In this document: piece after piece, positions 1 through 12,239 of the stretch | Layout of the letters: every line of letters starts with the position of its first letter | How positions within the stretch are numbered: the first letter of the stretch is position 1 | Assembly (NCBI GenBank): GCA_037957365.1 | Contig: JARHVA010003185.1 | Coordinates: 33,501-97,500 of the forward strand | Source: Torreya grandis | Taxonomy: Eukaryota; Streptophyta; Pinopsida; Cupressales; Taxaceae | Length of the DNA stretch: 64,000 nt | Direction of reading: 5' to 3' | Position numbers and translations under genes: made by a program | The notes under the pieces: model-generated | Told to the model about the DNA's origin: nothing | Database searches by the model: none | Seen by the model: the letters and a program-made list of their open reading frames with translations, nothing else

Positions 1-2885
1 ATAAAATGTGTTAGTTTTTGGTATTATGAGATATTATGATTCATATTTTATCAATAATATGTCATATATAAGGTTTAGTTGTTGATTTCAGGTCAATTAG
101 GTGTGTTTTGGATGTTCCCACCAAAACTAGGAAATTCAAATTTTTGAATTAGTTTTGGGATTTTGGAGAGTTTTAGTAGGTTTAAAAGTTTGTGATTATT
201 ATGTGAATAATAATTTGTCTATTTAAACATTTTATAAATATTATTTACTTACTACCATAGTTTTAAATTTTTAAAACTATGCATCTTACCTTGATAAGCC
301 TTATCCAATGTAGGAGCATGACCAAATTTAGCTTGTGTTAATCAATTTTAATGTAGTTGAGGGATTATTATGATATGAAACCAATTTTATACATTATGTT
401 GAAGATGATATATTTATAAATAATAAATTATTAACCAACAAAATAATTAAATCAAAGATAAAATCCAATTGTTGGAGATTTGGCAGGGTTGTTGAAAGTT
501 TCTTGTAGTTGCAAGACTATATAGACTTTGTTTTCAAGAATTTTTGAATAGATATAGATATTTATAAGGTTTTTTATACATTATTTTATTTTATTTTATT
601 TTTAAATTTTATTTAATCTTCATTTATTTTATCTACTCTTATTTCATTATTTTACATGGCTTAAGATAGGGTCTTTCTTGTGCACAGTCTAAAGAGAAAA
701 GTGATATCTATAGGTATTTGAAATTGTTAAAATCTAAATTATAATAAAAAGAGTTTTAAAATAAAAATACATACCGAATAAAAGTTTAATAAATTATTTA
801 AATTATTTATAATGCAAGATATCATTTTTTCTTTGCTCTTGGCTCATGAAATCCTAGTTTAGGGTTTAGTTCCCTAAAATTGCTCTAAAACCTAAACAAA
901 CTATAAAAAATAGATAAATTTTGGTGGTTATATAGATACATAAATCATAAAAATTATATAATTTTTTTCATGTATTTATGGCTTCTACAATTTCATTTAT
1001 CGAGGAATGTGTTTTTTTAAGAATAATTTTGCCTAAAACAGGGCTACAAGAACAAGTTTTTGTCCTCTTTTGAATATTCAAGCTAATTAAAATTTGTGAA
1101 ATGATGTATTGAGTTTGTTTAAGGTTAATTATATTTAAAATAGTTATAAAAAATTCATTCTCATTTCATTATAGGTATAAGACAACTGGCAGGCTTGTAG
1201 GTAGCTCTAAAATAGGCCTAGAAGATAATTTTGTCTTCTTTCTTAAGAAACCATTTAAGAAGAATATCTAAACTTTGTTTATTGTTATTAATGTTGTATT
1301 ATTTATTTAATTAATCTTCTAAAATTATCATCAAATCTTGTTTGTGATTTAGTGAAAAATAAGCACAATTGGGCCCTAAGACAAGCTAACAAACCTATAG
1401 TAGAGCTAGTCTTGTTTAGAGACTAGGATAGTTTGAATATTATAGACCATATATGTATCACTTACACCAATATTTGTCACTTAGGAAATTTTGAATATTA
1501 TAGATGCTATATGTATCACTTACACCAATATGCATCACTTACACCAATATGTATCACTTATTTTATTACAATTAGGACACATATTAGGCCAATTTTTAAA
1601 CTTATTTTTCTCAATTTTGCCCAATTTGTTAAATCTTTCTCTCAATAACAAAAAATATAGGTGTAAAATATCAAGATATATACCCCTATTTTAAGGTGAG
1701 GGATTTTATAAAAAAATACTATAATAATTCATCTCAAAATAAAGTATCAATTAATATAACCAAATTAGCTCTAATCCTTTAAAAAATATGTATGTAACCA
1801 TCATAAAATATTGTCATCTAACACTCAATAATAAGATTAAACCTCATGAGTATGAGAGTTATAGAGGAAACAAATATTCCCTAATGTAATATTTGTATGA
1901 TTAATATATATAACATTAATACCAAGGAGATATATAAGGGTATGATGTCACCTAACAAATCAATTTAAGTGAAAATAAAATGCTTGTAATGTATTAATGT
2001 GCCCTAAGAGGGATTTAAAATAATGAAGCATGCACACAATAATAGCATGCCTTAATATATTCATGGTAAAGACCATGGAAATTTATCCATCAATCATAAT
2101 ATATTGAAAATAATAATGTAAATGATATGGATCATGGAACCAATCATAGTATATCACATAATATATCAAAAAATTAACATAAAAATATTTAACTACATAT
2201 AGTAAATTGTTATGCAAGGAGTTTGACTCACAATAAATAAAGACACCTATAGGGATTAATATTAGAGAAGGAATTTAAAAAAAACACAATAAATAATGTA
2301 CATTTATAGACATGAAAACATAGGCACACATGCAATGCAACAATTTTAAAATCACTATGTAATCATACAATGTAGATATACATGTATCATGAAAGATGTA
2401 GGAACAAACAAGATATTTTTAATCCTTGAAAATAACTCTATATTATTAATGGATATCTAGAAATATATCACCATAAAACATGATATAATAATAAGCATTG
2501 ATCATAAGTCATACCACCATGTGATAATTCCTTCTAAGGTGTGGGCATGAAACTATCCACATAGAATATGAGATTCCATGATCTTATGAAACATGTATAA
2601 CTTGCATCCCACCCACTTAAATTAGATCATGATAAACACGTGTGTAAAAATGTATATGGGAAATATATAGCATAGGTAGATGTGAATTATATGTATCCAT
2701 CGACAAAGCATTTTTTATTTTTTGCATGTCTTTGAATTTTTTAATTAGTTAGAAGACTCTTTCCTTTTATGTGGGAAATTTATAGAAATAAGTAAATCAT
2801 GTGTGAAACCATCATGTTATTAGGTGTATGTATGATTATGTAATTTCTTGATATCTAAGAAATTTAATATCAATAGGCACATGGG
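1..2885. other. Left flank, AT-rich, no recognisable gene
   Basis: Very AT-rich sequence with stops in every frame. I see no conserved motif, LTR end, tRNA or gene. Only the short tandem duplication near 1.4-1.56 kb stands out. It lies outside element B and is probably the DNA into which B inserted, or an older repeat too decayed to name. Confidence 0.6.
1432..1560 (+). repeat. Short imperfect tandem duplication
   Basis: A unit of about 58 bp beginning ttgaatattataga occurs at 1433 and again at 1491. Within it a shorter core, tatcacttacaccaatat, is repeated three to four times with small changes. The two short open frames here exist only because the repeat happens to lack stops. I assign no function. 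Confidence 0.8.
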
Positions 2886-3632
2886 TGTGATAATGATCTA
2901 TATATATATATAACATATGTAAACACTCATTTTTTTCCACTTCCATGCCTAAACTAGGAATGAGATCGATTTCTAGAAAATAATGTAATTTAAGCCTAGA
3001 AGTCACTATATTACATAAATTCATCCATGTAATGGATATTATTGCCTAAAAATGTGGTGAGGCTTGATTAGTTGGGGTATTACACTATATGCACTAATAA
3101 CCTAGTTTGGTTTCAACCCTAATAAGATTATGACCTTGTAATTTGACATTCTTTGCCTATCAAGCTATTAACTTAAAACATTTAAAATAATATCCAAAAT
3201 CCAAAAATCACTAAGAAATATTAATTAAAAATAAAATATTGATTAACTTACCTATGTAAAAATTCAAAGTTGAATTAGTGAATTTCATTTATCAAATATT
3301 TTTTTTTAGCCAAATATGAAGTCAAAGGTCAAAGGAGCTAATAAAGTGATTTATTAATTCCTGAATATTCCAAAAAGATGAGTCACAACCTCACAAATAT
3401 AAAAAAGTGAGTTTTCATGGTTCATAAATATCTAAAAATGAGGTGTCAAGACTTCATGAGTGATTTGACCCAACCTAAGGTTATATTGGCTCAAACTAAG
3501 TTATTTTAGACTCAACCAAAGTTAGAATTAAACCTAACCTACTTAGAGTTAGAGTTATTTCTTAGAGATATAAATAAAAGTGCCCACACCATAATTAATC
3601 AAGATTTTGTGTGAAAGGTTATTCTATAGGAA
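2886..3632 (+). repeat. Element B 5' LTR, left part
   Basis: This aligns with 59826-60573. Shared stretches include aaaatgtggtgagg (near 3047 and 59992), ggtttcaaccct, ctatgtaaaaattc, ataaagtgatttattaattcc and a TATA-like box followed by gtgc-cacacca. Both copies begin TGT about 40 bp before a shared ctcattttt. The homology stops abruptly at aggaa (3628-3632), where element A begins, and resumes at 18717-18722. Confidence 0.8.
3570..3579 (+). promoter_or_regulatory. TATA box of element B 5' LTR
   Basis: The tataaataaa here is matched by tatataaata at 60508-60517 in the 3' LTR, with the same downstream gtgc(c/t)cacacca. Position within the LTR and conservation suit a retrotransposon promoter. 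Confidence 0.55.
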
Positions 3633-5560
3633 TGTTATTGGGCCCCTAAATCATTATTAGAGTGTTTGTACTAACTTGACATCCATCTCAACACATCTAG
3701 ATATTTTGGAAAGTGATTAGCCTAATTATTTTGATATCCAACTAGAGGATGTAGTATAAATCTTGTGCTAGCTGATTGATTACTAATAGTATCCTAGATA
3801 GTTAGGACAATTAAAAATATATGAATATATATGGTAGGTGGAGCATAAGAATCATAGGGTCATGGAGCTAGTAGTTATGATGATAGAACTCAAACTTACC
3901 ACTCACCATGCATATTTCACCATGGCAAAGATGCTTCTAAAAAGATTATATAAGGAGCTCAAATTAGAGGATGAAAGAGAGATAGAGAATTGTAGCAAAG
4001 CTTTGGCATAATGGTTTCAAAACCATGCTCTATAAACTCTACTCTAGTGGCCATTAAGGTTCAAAATAAAATAGAGGCCACTCTAGCTCCAATTGTATGT
4101 GTCCAAGCTCATCTATGAGCCTCTAAGTTGTTTATATTATGATTTTTTATATAAACTCTTGACATGGACTTTGAACAATGATAAATGATGTTGCCTTAAA
4201 ATTTACTTAAGTGTGTCTAATTTTCATATATTATATTATTGCTAATGGAATACAAATGTTTTGTGATGTCATAATTTTGATTAATTATGTGAATTGATGA
4301 TCATGTGTTTTATTGGTTTCACTATTTTAATGGAGTCTCTATAATTTTATTGATGTCATCATTATTTTACATGGAATATGAGTATAGGTCTATGATAGTG
4401 AGCCCAATCCCTATTTAATTTGCATGTGTAGGATAGGTAAGTTCCTTTATGACCCCAGGCTTAACTCGAGAAAGGCTTGCACCTATGTATCTTCCCCAAA
4501 GTTTATTTTTTGATGCATTGATTAAGAACCCTTAGTGAAGCCTCACACCATGGCACAACTATCAAAATGCATACCCCAATTCCTTCTCAACTGCACTTAA
4601 AATGAGCACATAAGGCTTGTGTCTTATGTGGATTGATTCCATAATATCTTAATGTTTAAAAGTTGAGCATAAATTGAGTTATCCCATACTTGTACTTGGT
4701 TATAGTAAATCACCCCTAGACTTGTACAATATTTTGTTTCTATTGTTGGGACCCATGTTAAGTTTTGTTTTTGTGATGGTATGATATAAATATGTACCAA
4801 ATTTATCTTGAAAACATTGAGTGCTAGATACAATAGGTGGAAAATAGTTTTTTGTAGAAGCATACAACCTACAAAAGATAAAATCCAAGAAAATGGGTTT
4901 AGGATAAATCATACGATGATTTACACAAGGTCTTTTTTTTGAGTCACATAAGCATGTGTGAAAGTGTTTGGATGCATATTCAACCCATAAAATAAGAATC
5001 TATGGATGGTACTATGAGTGGATAAAATAGCACCTACAGAGGCTTGGGATCCTGTATGTTACTTAGACTAGAGTGGTGGATAAATAGTGACAAGGATCTC
5101 TAAATAGATATGTACTTGAGTTTATAGTATCAAATTATTCATGCCCTAAAGTAGTGGAGTACTAATTCTTACATGACCCTAGAGGCACATTAATAAAGGA
5201 GTTTGGCATAAAGCTCAAGAAGCTAATAATTGATTACAATTTTAAAACTTTGGCGATGGAAGGTTAAAATCCTTTTATGTATGAGACACACAAAGGGGAA
5301 GAGGGGAATTTATAGGTAAGTCATAATGGAAGGGTATGAGTAAATTTACACCAAATAGCTCAAAATATAATCTTATAATAAGAAATGATGTCAATTGATG
5401 GAAGATCTAGAACTTGGAAGTGCTGAGAGGACCCATAGTGAATGGGAAGGGCATGGAGAAGGATCTATTTAAAAATAATAGTGATAAGAAGAGAGGTATA
5501 ATTAAGTGATGGAACAAGCTCAACAATTGACCTATGTGGAATTTATTTAGTTCCTATATA
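3633..5560 (+). repeat. Element A 5' LTR and leader, right limit unresolved
   Basis: Begins TGTTATTGGGCCCC. The first 55 bp or so match 16696-16750, and similarity fades after about 100 bp. The length of A's 3' LTR (about 2 kb) would put the end of this LTR near 5.6 kb, but I could not find a convincing terminal CA plus primer-binding site. No gene is recognised in this stretch. Confidence 0.45.
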
Positions 5561-5562
5561 AT

Positions 5563-7260
5563 TTGGTGACTTCTAATATGCTTGATGTGCCAACCCCCTT
5601 TAAACCTATGGTGCATGCTCATGTATTGGATCCATCACTTGAAGAAAGTATAAAATTGATTATTGATCCTAATAATGCCTTATATATTATACATTTTGTA
5701 GATTTAGATTTTAATTTTTTTATTAAATATATTATTCCATATAAGGAGGTGAGCAAAACTACCTCTAGATCATTGAGCACTAGCTCATTATAATAGAACT
5801 TGAATGAAAGCATACCAACATAGCCTATGTCAATAACACAAGATGGGAAACAACCCTTAGGAAGTGGTTCAATGCCAAAAAGAAATAATATAGAACTAAT
5901 AACATCAAATATGACATCAATAATAATGAGACCAATGCCTACCTCTAGGGATGAAGGCATTTGAGAACCACTACTAGGATAGGCATCTTGGGAACAAGCA
6001 CCACAAGTACTAGTTGTCCCCTATAGTAGATATAATAACAAATGGCTATGTACCTCCTAGAATATCATAACATGTACAATGTTATGGAACATGTGCTAAA
6101 GTGTAAACTACAATGACACATGAAAGGCATAACATAGTTGTAAGATAAGGCTACTCAGTTTTTAACCACTTTACTTGATTATGCCCATACCTAATAAATA
6201 AAGTTTTATCCCAACTAAGAAATGGTTTAATATGATACCCTAAATAATGCATTCCCAAAGGAGTTTGATATCCTAGAGTTTGAATAATAGAGAATCACCA
6301 TGTTGAAATAAATTACCTATGGACTCTCAAAGAGTGTGTGCTTGTACAATGTATTATTCAAAACTCTCCTATAAAATTTCCCATATGATATTCACCCTTC
6401 CTAACATGTGTAGTCATTTTTTTGGGGGTTACTTTTGTCATTCCAAATTTTTCTTTCCATGAATACTTTTATAGACCCTCATGAAGTGGTTGAATCTGCA
6501 TTCAGAGCTGAGGTATTCAAAAGTGTAGACATTGGGATCAACTAATTTATATAGGAGTAGATTACATTTATGGCATCCCAACTCTAACATATTACCACCA
6601 TCTATATGCATGATGCTAAAAGTAGACTATGGTGCATTGAATATGAAGTAGAAGGCCATAATATAAATAATTTCCCATGGAGGAAAGTGTGTGCTCTACT
6701 TCTAAGTTGTAAACTCTGTTAATAAGTGCATGACGTGTGAAAATATCCTTTGTTTTAATGTGCTATCCAAGTCAACATAACCATCTATTATTGTTTGTGT
6801 GATACTTACACCCATACCACTATTAATTATTGGGTGATTGATAAAATGTGTGAAAATATGGAAAGGGGTGTGCAATAGGCTAAAATAGTATTTAGAGTGA
6901 AAAGAAACTAGGGGAATGATGGCTACGACCAATAGCATACATACTTTAAGATGTATCAAGGCACCAAAGGGTGAGCTAAAAGATGTGGTGGAAAAAGGTC
7001 CCCACCATTCTCATTTTATAAGTGTGGCTCAATAGAGCATTATCAATATGATTTCCCTACACATCTTATGTGTGGGTATTATCACAGGATCTATAAGGTT
7101 GAAGAGTTCCATAACCTTTAAAAAACATTTACCCAAGGTAGGTTGGGTGTAGACAAGGGTATAGGGATAATCAAGTGTGAGCATAAGATGAAAAAATGGA
7201 CCCCAAAGGCACAACCTACACATACAGTGGAAGTCAAAGTGTAGGAAACTACTCATAGTG
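5563..7260 (+). pseudogene. Element A gag remnant with degenerate zinc knuckle
   Basis: Gag forms the particle and binds genomic RNA. Near 7017-7075 a frame reads YKCGSIEHYQYDFPTH, the shape of a CCHC zinc knuckle (CX2CX4HX4C). The second Cys and the His are kept, while the first and last Cys positions now read Phe. Upstream sequence has short open pieces and frequent stops, and no capsid motif can be confidently placed. Longer open frames on the minus strand here look like shadows. Part of the left end may still be LTR or leader, because the 5' LTR limit is not resolved. A protease follows at about 7.69 kb, which fits gag-PR order. Confidence 0.55.
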
Positions 7261-7679
7261 GATTCACCACTTAGATGCTATTTGTGCTAGTACTTGATTT
7301 ATACCTCAAGTATGGGGATAAGGGTCAAAATGAATGTATAACATGGATTCAACCAAAAGTTACACCTTATTCAGACCCAATGTGCTATAAGAATGTACTA
7401 TAACAAGTTATGAGTTTAATATAAAACTTACAAGGGGAGCTTCACTTAGTGTGGGACTTAGAAACACAAGTTATCACCTCTTGAAAGAAGTAGGATAGCT
7501 GAGAAGTTAAATTATAGGAATTGATTGAGATCATATGCCTCCTGTAGACGAGGGTGTGCTTCCCATATTAAATAATTTACTCCTTAAACATGTAATTAAA
7601 AAGTAATTTGAGGTCACCATGCCTCATATAGAGAGGGAAAAATAAATCCAACATAATTAGAATGCTTAATGTGACCAAG

Positions 7680-8131
7680 AACTCCTAGTGGGCACTATTA
7701 TTGATAGATGGTCTATATTTGAGGTTCTTATAGACACAAGTGTTGAAGTCAACATATTTTCAAATACTACTTGGGATAAAATGAGTAGCCCAACATTGAG
7801 ACCTTCCCCTCATGTACTCTTCATAGACAATAAGACTGAGGCATAGCCTATCAAATTTTTAAAGAGTGCATTTTTAAATATCATGGGTGCCAAATTTTGG
7901 GTTGAATTTGAACTAATAGAGTTAACAGAGCATGACAACTACCTGATGCTTCTAAGAAGGCTTTGGTGTTATGAAAAAAATGTATATATGCTCTTCAAAA
8001 GGTGTTACATGACCTTTTATAATGGAAAGGAGAGGGTAGTTATACATCTTTCAAATGACCAAGGATCCCCCTATGTTAAGAACGTAAACATTAAGGATGA
8101 AATAAACCATATCTATAACATCATAGCATAA
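7680..8131 (+). pseudogene. Element A retropepsin-like protease remnant
   Basis: The frame at about 7690-7790 reads FEVLIDTSVEVNIFSNTTW, matching the active-site region of retrotransposon aspartic proteases. The usual D-T/S-G triad has become D-T-S, a Gly to Ser change that would disable catalysis. The frame continues with one stop into an open stretch, 7883-8131, that starts MGAKFWVEFELIELTEHDNY. The enzyme would mature the Gag-Pol polyprotein. It lies between the zinc knuckle and the RT, as expected. Confidence 0.65.
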
Positions 8132-8339
8132 GTCACTAAGACTCTAGAGCCAATGATCAATGTATCCTCTCTTAAGAATATGGATGATCAACCTTAGACA
8201 CCAAAAATGTTACTTACACTATTGGGTTGAGGAAGCATATGATACCAATGGCTGGCAATGTCATTTGGTATGAGTAAAGGCACCAAAACCAATAAATATA
8301 GGCTAGATATAGATTGATCACACTCTTAAAAGATGGGTC

Positions 8340-8840
8340 CCTTGCACCAAGAAAAAGGGAAAATGAGTGTTTTGCCTCAGTAAGGGAAAACTTAATGTGT
8401 TCCCAAGATATGAAGGAGCAAATCCTATGGAAGACTATGTCCGTGACATTGAGTCATACATTCCAAAGGAGGTGGATAGAATGGGTGCACTAGCATACAC
8501 ATTGAAAAACACTACTGATCATTGGTGGGAAGTGCAGAAGCCTATCTTTCCAACTTATTAATATGTAAAGGCATCCATTTTCACTATATTTGGAAAAAGT
8601 AATGGACTTGGATATTTTAGCTTACTCTGAAGACTCTAACCCCATATCACATGTACATATTTTCAAATAAATGTGGATTATTTGTAGTGAAAATGTCCTA
8701 ATAAATCTATGGGTACATTCCTTCTATATAACCTTAATAAATGATATGCACCATAAAATAGTAGACTACGATGCCTTTAAGGAGTGATTTATTCATACCT
8801 TCTCTTTGTCTTCCCAATATCTTGAACTAATTGAGCCATT
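8340..8840 (+). pseudogene. Gag-capsid-like block between protease and RT in element A
   Basis: The open frame at 8367-8561 contains FPRYEGANPMEDYVRDIES, then ALAYTLKN and DHWWEV about 15-25 residues on, followed after a stop by a VKASIFTIFGK-like segment. This pattern (a folded-domain start, a Leu-rich helix, the WW pair, then a helix ending in Phe-Gly) resembles the retrotransposon gag capsid domain. Its place downstream of the protease is unexpected. It could mean an unusual gene order, a fusion of two elements, or a chance resemblance. From 8841 to 9350 I see only decayed linker with no motif. Confidence 0.45.
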
Positions 8841-9349
8841 ACAGATAGTTTAAAGGTCAATGTTTGAGGACACCACTATATTGGAAAAGTGCCTAAGGGA
8901 CATGTCCAGTGAAAAAGGATTAACACTCCTAAAGCTATTCAAAGAATAAATTATGAACAATGACTCTAGTGATGAAGATGATGAAACATAGAAAGTGTGC
9001 AACTTGAATAATTTGGTAGGAAAAAAAATGTTAGTGCACCAAGTTGAGGATATCACCTCAAAAGAAGAAGACCCTACCCATATCTGGGTATAAATAACTG
9101 AGGGAATAAGATAAGTCAAGTATTCACACTAGAAGAAGCATTAACCCTATCAATCATGAACTAAGGTAGATATTAGTTTATAAGGGGAACCCAAAATTAC
9201 CACTCTAGGCACCTATTGGTCTGACATGAAACTGGCACATATTATTGATCTCTTGAAATAAATCCAACACTTATTCCCATGAAAATATAAAGACATGAAA
9301 GGTATACACCCATCCCTTGAGAAGATGAGCACTAAATTAGTTGATAGCA

Positions 9350-10135
9350 TGAGACCCATCAAGAAATGGCCTTATAGAATGAACCCAAATATTCATGTCA
9401 AGGTCAAGACTAAGATCAATGGCATTCTAGATGTATGAGTTATCTAACCAATGTAAGATTCTAAATGGGTATGCCCCATTATTATTATCATAAAAAAGGA
9501 TGGGTGCATTAGAATTTATGTTGACTATAGAATGTTGAGCACCTATTACATAACTGACCCCTTGCCAACTCGATTCATCAATGAAGTATTGGATAGTGTC
9601 TTAGGTTGTGAAATATATATATATATATTTACTGATGGATTCTTAGGTACCATCAATTTTAGATCAATGATGAGGACAAGACTAAAACCACCTTTATGAT
9701 TTAATGGGGACATTTCATGTATAACATAATGCCCTTTGGTTTGAAGAATGTGATAGTTGTTTTCTCTTAAGTGGTACTCAAATATTTAAATAATTCATTC
9801 ACAAGTTCTTCCAATTATATTTAGATGAATATATAGTGTATGGATTGGTAAAATATCACTATGACAATTCACACCTAATGTTTGAAAGGTTCTGGTAGTT
9901 ATAAATCTCTTTGAATGTCAAAAAGTGTATTTTGTGATGTTATTTAGTACATTTCTTAGGCACATCATCTATAAGGATGGTATACTCATTGATCCAACCA
10001 AGATTATAATCCTAATTCAACTTCAAATACCATCAACACATAAAGACATCTGTGACTTTATTCAACATTACAAATATCATAAAAAGTTCATAAGGAACTA
10101 TGCTAGAATTATGGTGTTGCTAGAGTAACTCTTAT
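9350..10135 (+). pseudogene. Element A reverse transcriptase remnant
   Basis: Ty3/gypsy RT copies element RNA into DNA. In order one can read RPIKKWPYRMNP (about 9355), KKDGCIRIYVDYRMLSTYY (9496), a segment ending FTDGFLGTINF that holds the first catalytic Asp (near 9633), MPFGLKNV (9730) and YLDEYIVYG (9817). YLDE stands where the family has the YXDD box, so one catalytic Asp is lost. Several in-frame stops and at least one frameshift interrupt it. A TGA near 9435 falls where many relatives have Arg, as expected from CGA decay. RNase H follows directly. Confidence 0.85.
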
Positions 10136-10600
10136 GGAAGGATGGCCCATTTTATTAGGGCATAACATAGGAAGATGCTTTTGAGACCTTGAATCTAAAA
10201 TTGAAAAGTGCATCGATACTACACTTTCTCAACTAGGTGACTCCCTTCCATGTCCATGTTTATGCTTTTGGTACTAAAATCAAAACCATTCTTACATAAC
10301 CAGGTGAAGGGAAAATGGATCATCCTATTTATTTCATAAGTATGAAACTAACCAAGGTAGAACAAAATTACACCATGATTGAGCACTAGGCACTTTCCAT
10401 AGTCTACACCTTGTAGAAGTTTAGATAGTATTTGCTAATAACCCCATTTGTCTTATTTATTGATCATGAAGTGCTTAAGTACTTGGTGAATAAGCCCTTT
10501 TTACATGGGTGCATTTATTTATGGATCATTTTGTTTTAATAATTCTAATTTTAGGTTGTAATCAAGCCTAAAAATTAAAAATTTGGCTCATACTTTTTGT
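10136..10600 (+). pseudogene. Element A RNase H remnant
   Basis: After the RT thumb, the frame reads PFHVHVYAFGTKIKTILT, then HPIYFISMKLTKVEQNYT near 10325-10370. The latter is a good match to the conserved strand of gypsy RNase H before the 'eqnYt-iEkEaLa' helix. The domain removes RNA from the RNA:DNA hybrid. The expected Asp at the first strand is Ala here, and several tag stops interrupt the helix region. No archaeal-type RNase H is apparent before the integrase. Confidence 0.75.
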
Positions 10601-10779
10601 CTCACATCAAATCTAGAGATGCGGTAGCACCACTTGAAGATGATATGCTTGACATGCAACTCTACATGATCTAGTATATCCTGGAAGACCTAGTAGAAAT
10701 TGTTACATTTTCAACCTTTGAATCTATGACTCAAGCCATGACTACTAAAGATAAGATGTAGCTTGTAGTTCATCTTTCC

Positions 10780-11940
10780 CCTTTTCAACTCATTAGTGGG
10801 GAATTGTACAAATTGAGATATGATAAGATCATGCACTTATGTATCTTACAACATAAATGAGACTCCATACTATAAGAGGTGCATTAGGGGATTGATGGAG
10901 GCCATTATGATGGAGAAATTACACCATGAAATTTTTTATAATTAGGCTTGTTGTGGCCAACCATGTTTCATGATACAAAATCATATGCTAAAACATGTGA
11001 CATCTGCCATTGCACTAGAAATCCAAACCACTAGGATGAGATGCCCCTTGTCCCCATCCTTTCATAGGCACCATTATAAAAATGGTCCATTTATTTTATT
11101 GAGCCTATTAATCTCATTATAAGGTAAATAGGTGAAAGGTACATTCTAGCTATTATAGATTACTTCACCAAGTGGGCCAAAGTGGCACCAACTAAAGACT
11201 ATATAGCGACCATAGTAGAAAGATTCATTTGGGAAAAAATTCTCAATAGTTATGGGTGACCTATCATCTTGACTAGCAACTATGGCACACATTCCATCAA
11301 TGAAATAGTTTAGATATTTTTGTTCAAGTATATGGTATCACACCATAAAATAACACCCTACCACCCCCAAATTAATGACATTAAAAAATCTTTCAATAAA
11401 ATACTAGGGAAATTCCTCACAAAAATATGTGATGTTGGTTTCAAGGATTAGGATGATCATGTTTCAATGATGTTATTGGCCTATCTCACAACATACAATC
11501 ACCTAAATAAGGCAATACCATTCTAATTGGTGTTTGGCATAGAGGTTGTTTTACCTATGGAGTTCCTAGTGCCCTCATTATGCATCACACATATTGGACA
11601 ATTGGATGACCAAGATTTTTTAAGCACATGCCTAAAATATTTGGACAGGCTAGATGAGACGTGCACCTAAGAATGATAGAGCCAAAAAATAGAGAAGTCT
11701 CACCAAAATACATGGCATGATAAACACATCAAGTATAAGGTGTTTACAAAAGGTACATTCATCTTGTTATATGATTATAAGTACTTATAGCACCTAGGTA
11801 AATTATAGATTATATTGATGAGACCTTATGTCATCCACAACATCTTGGAGACTGGCACATGCAAGTTGTGCATGTTGACTGGTGAAATTCTACTTAGTCA
11901 TTTCAACAACATATTGAAATTATACCATCACTAATATAAT
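10780..11940 (+). pseudogene. Element A integrase remnant
   Basis: The integrase inserts the DNA copy. The zinc-binding HHCC region is visible as GIDGGHYDGEIT (near 10895) and CDICHC (11001). The core begins near 11080; AIIDYFTKWAKV is at 11150-11190 and LTSNYGTHSINE near 11265, with Asp to Asn at the second catalytic position. YHPQINDIKK follows at 11355. A C-terminal 'RPYVI' resembling the GPY/F module lies near 11823. The order and length are normal for Ty3/gypsy, and the stops are scattered. Confidence 0.85.
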
Positions 11941-12239
11941 GCTTTCACCATCTAATGCAAACTTTACAATCAAAAGTCAATCACTTTGTTTTATGACTCT
12001 AGTAAATGTGGTGCAATCTAATTCATTTTCTTATGTCTTATTTATTTTGTGTGGTTTTAATAAGCATGGTGTTTCAGTCCCATAATAGAACATTTATGAC
12101 ACTTACACATACATAAGTCTAGTCAGGTGAGTTAAGCCTAATAATTTTTTAAGCACCTAAGGCTAGACACCTGAGTTTTTGTGTACATGTGAAGTCTATC
12201 AGATAAAGTAAACTATAAGTATAAATTGATGAGTAAAGT

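Noticed and set aside
5831..5838. caataaca as the end of element A's 5' LTR
   Set aside because: No primer-binding site follows, and the preceding bases do not align with the end of the presumed 3' LTR.
5619..5960. Minus-strand 113-residue open frame
   Set aside because: It overlaps a plus-strand frame of element A, has no known motif, and stands in a region of decayed gag or LTR.
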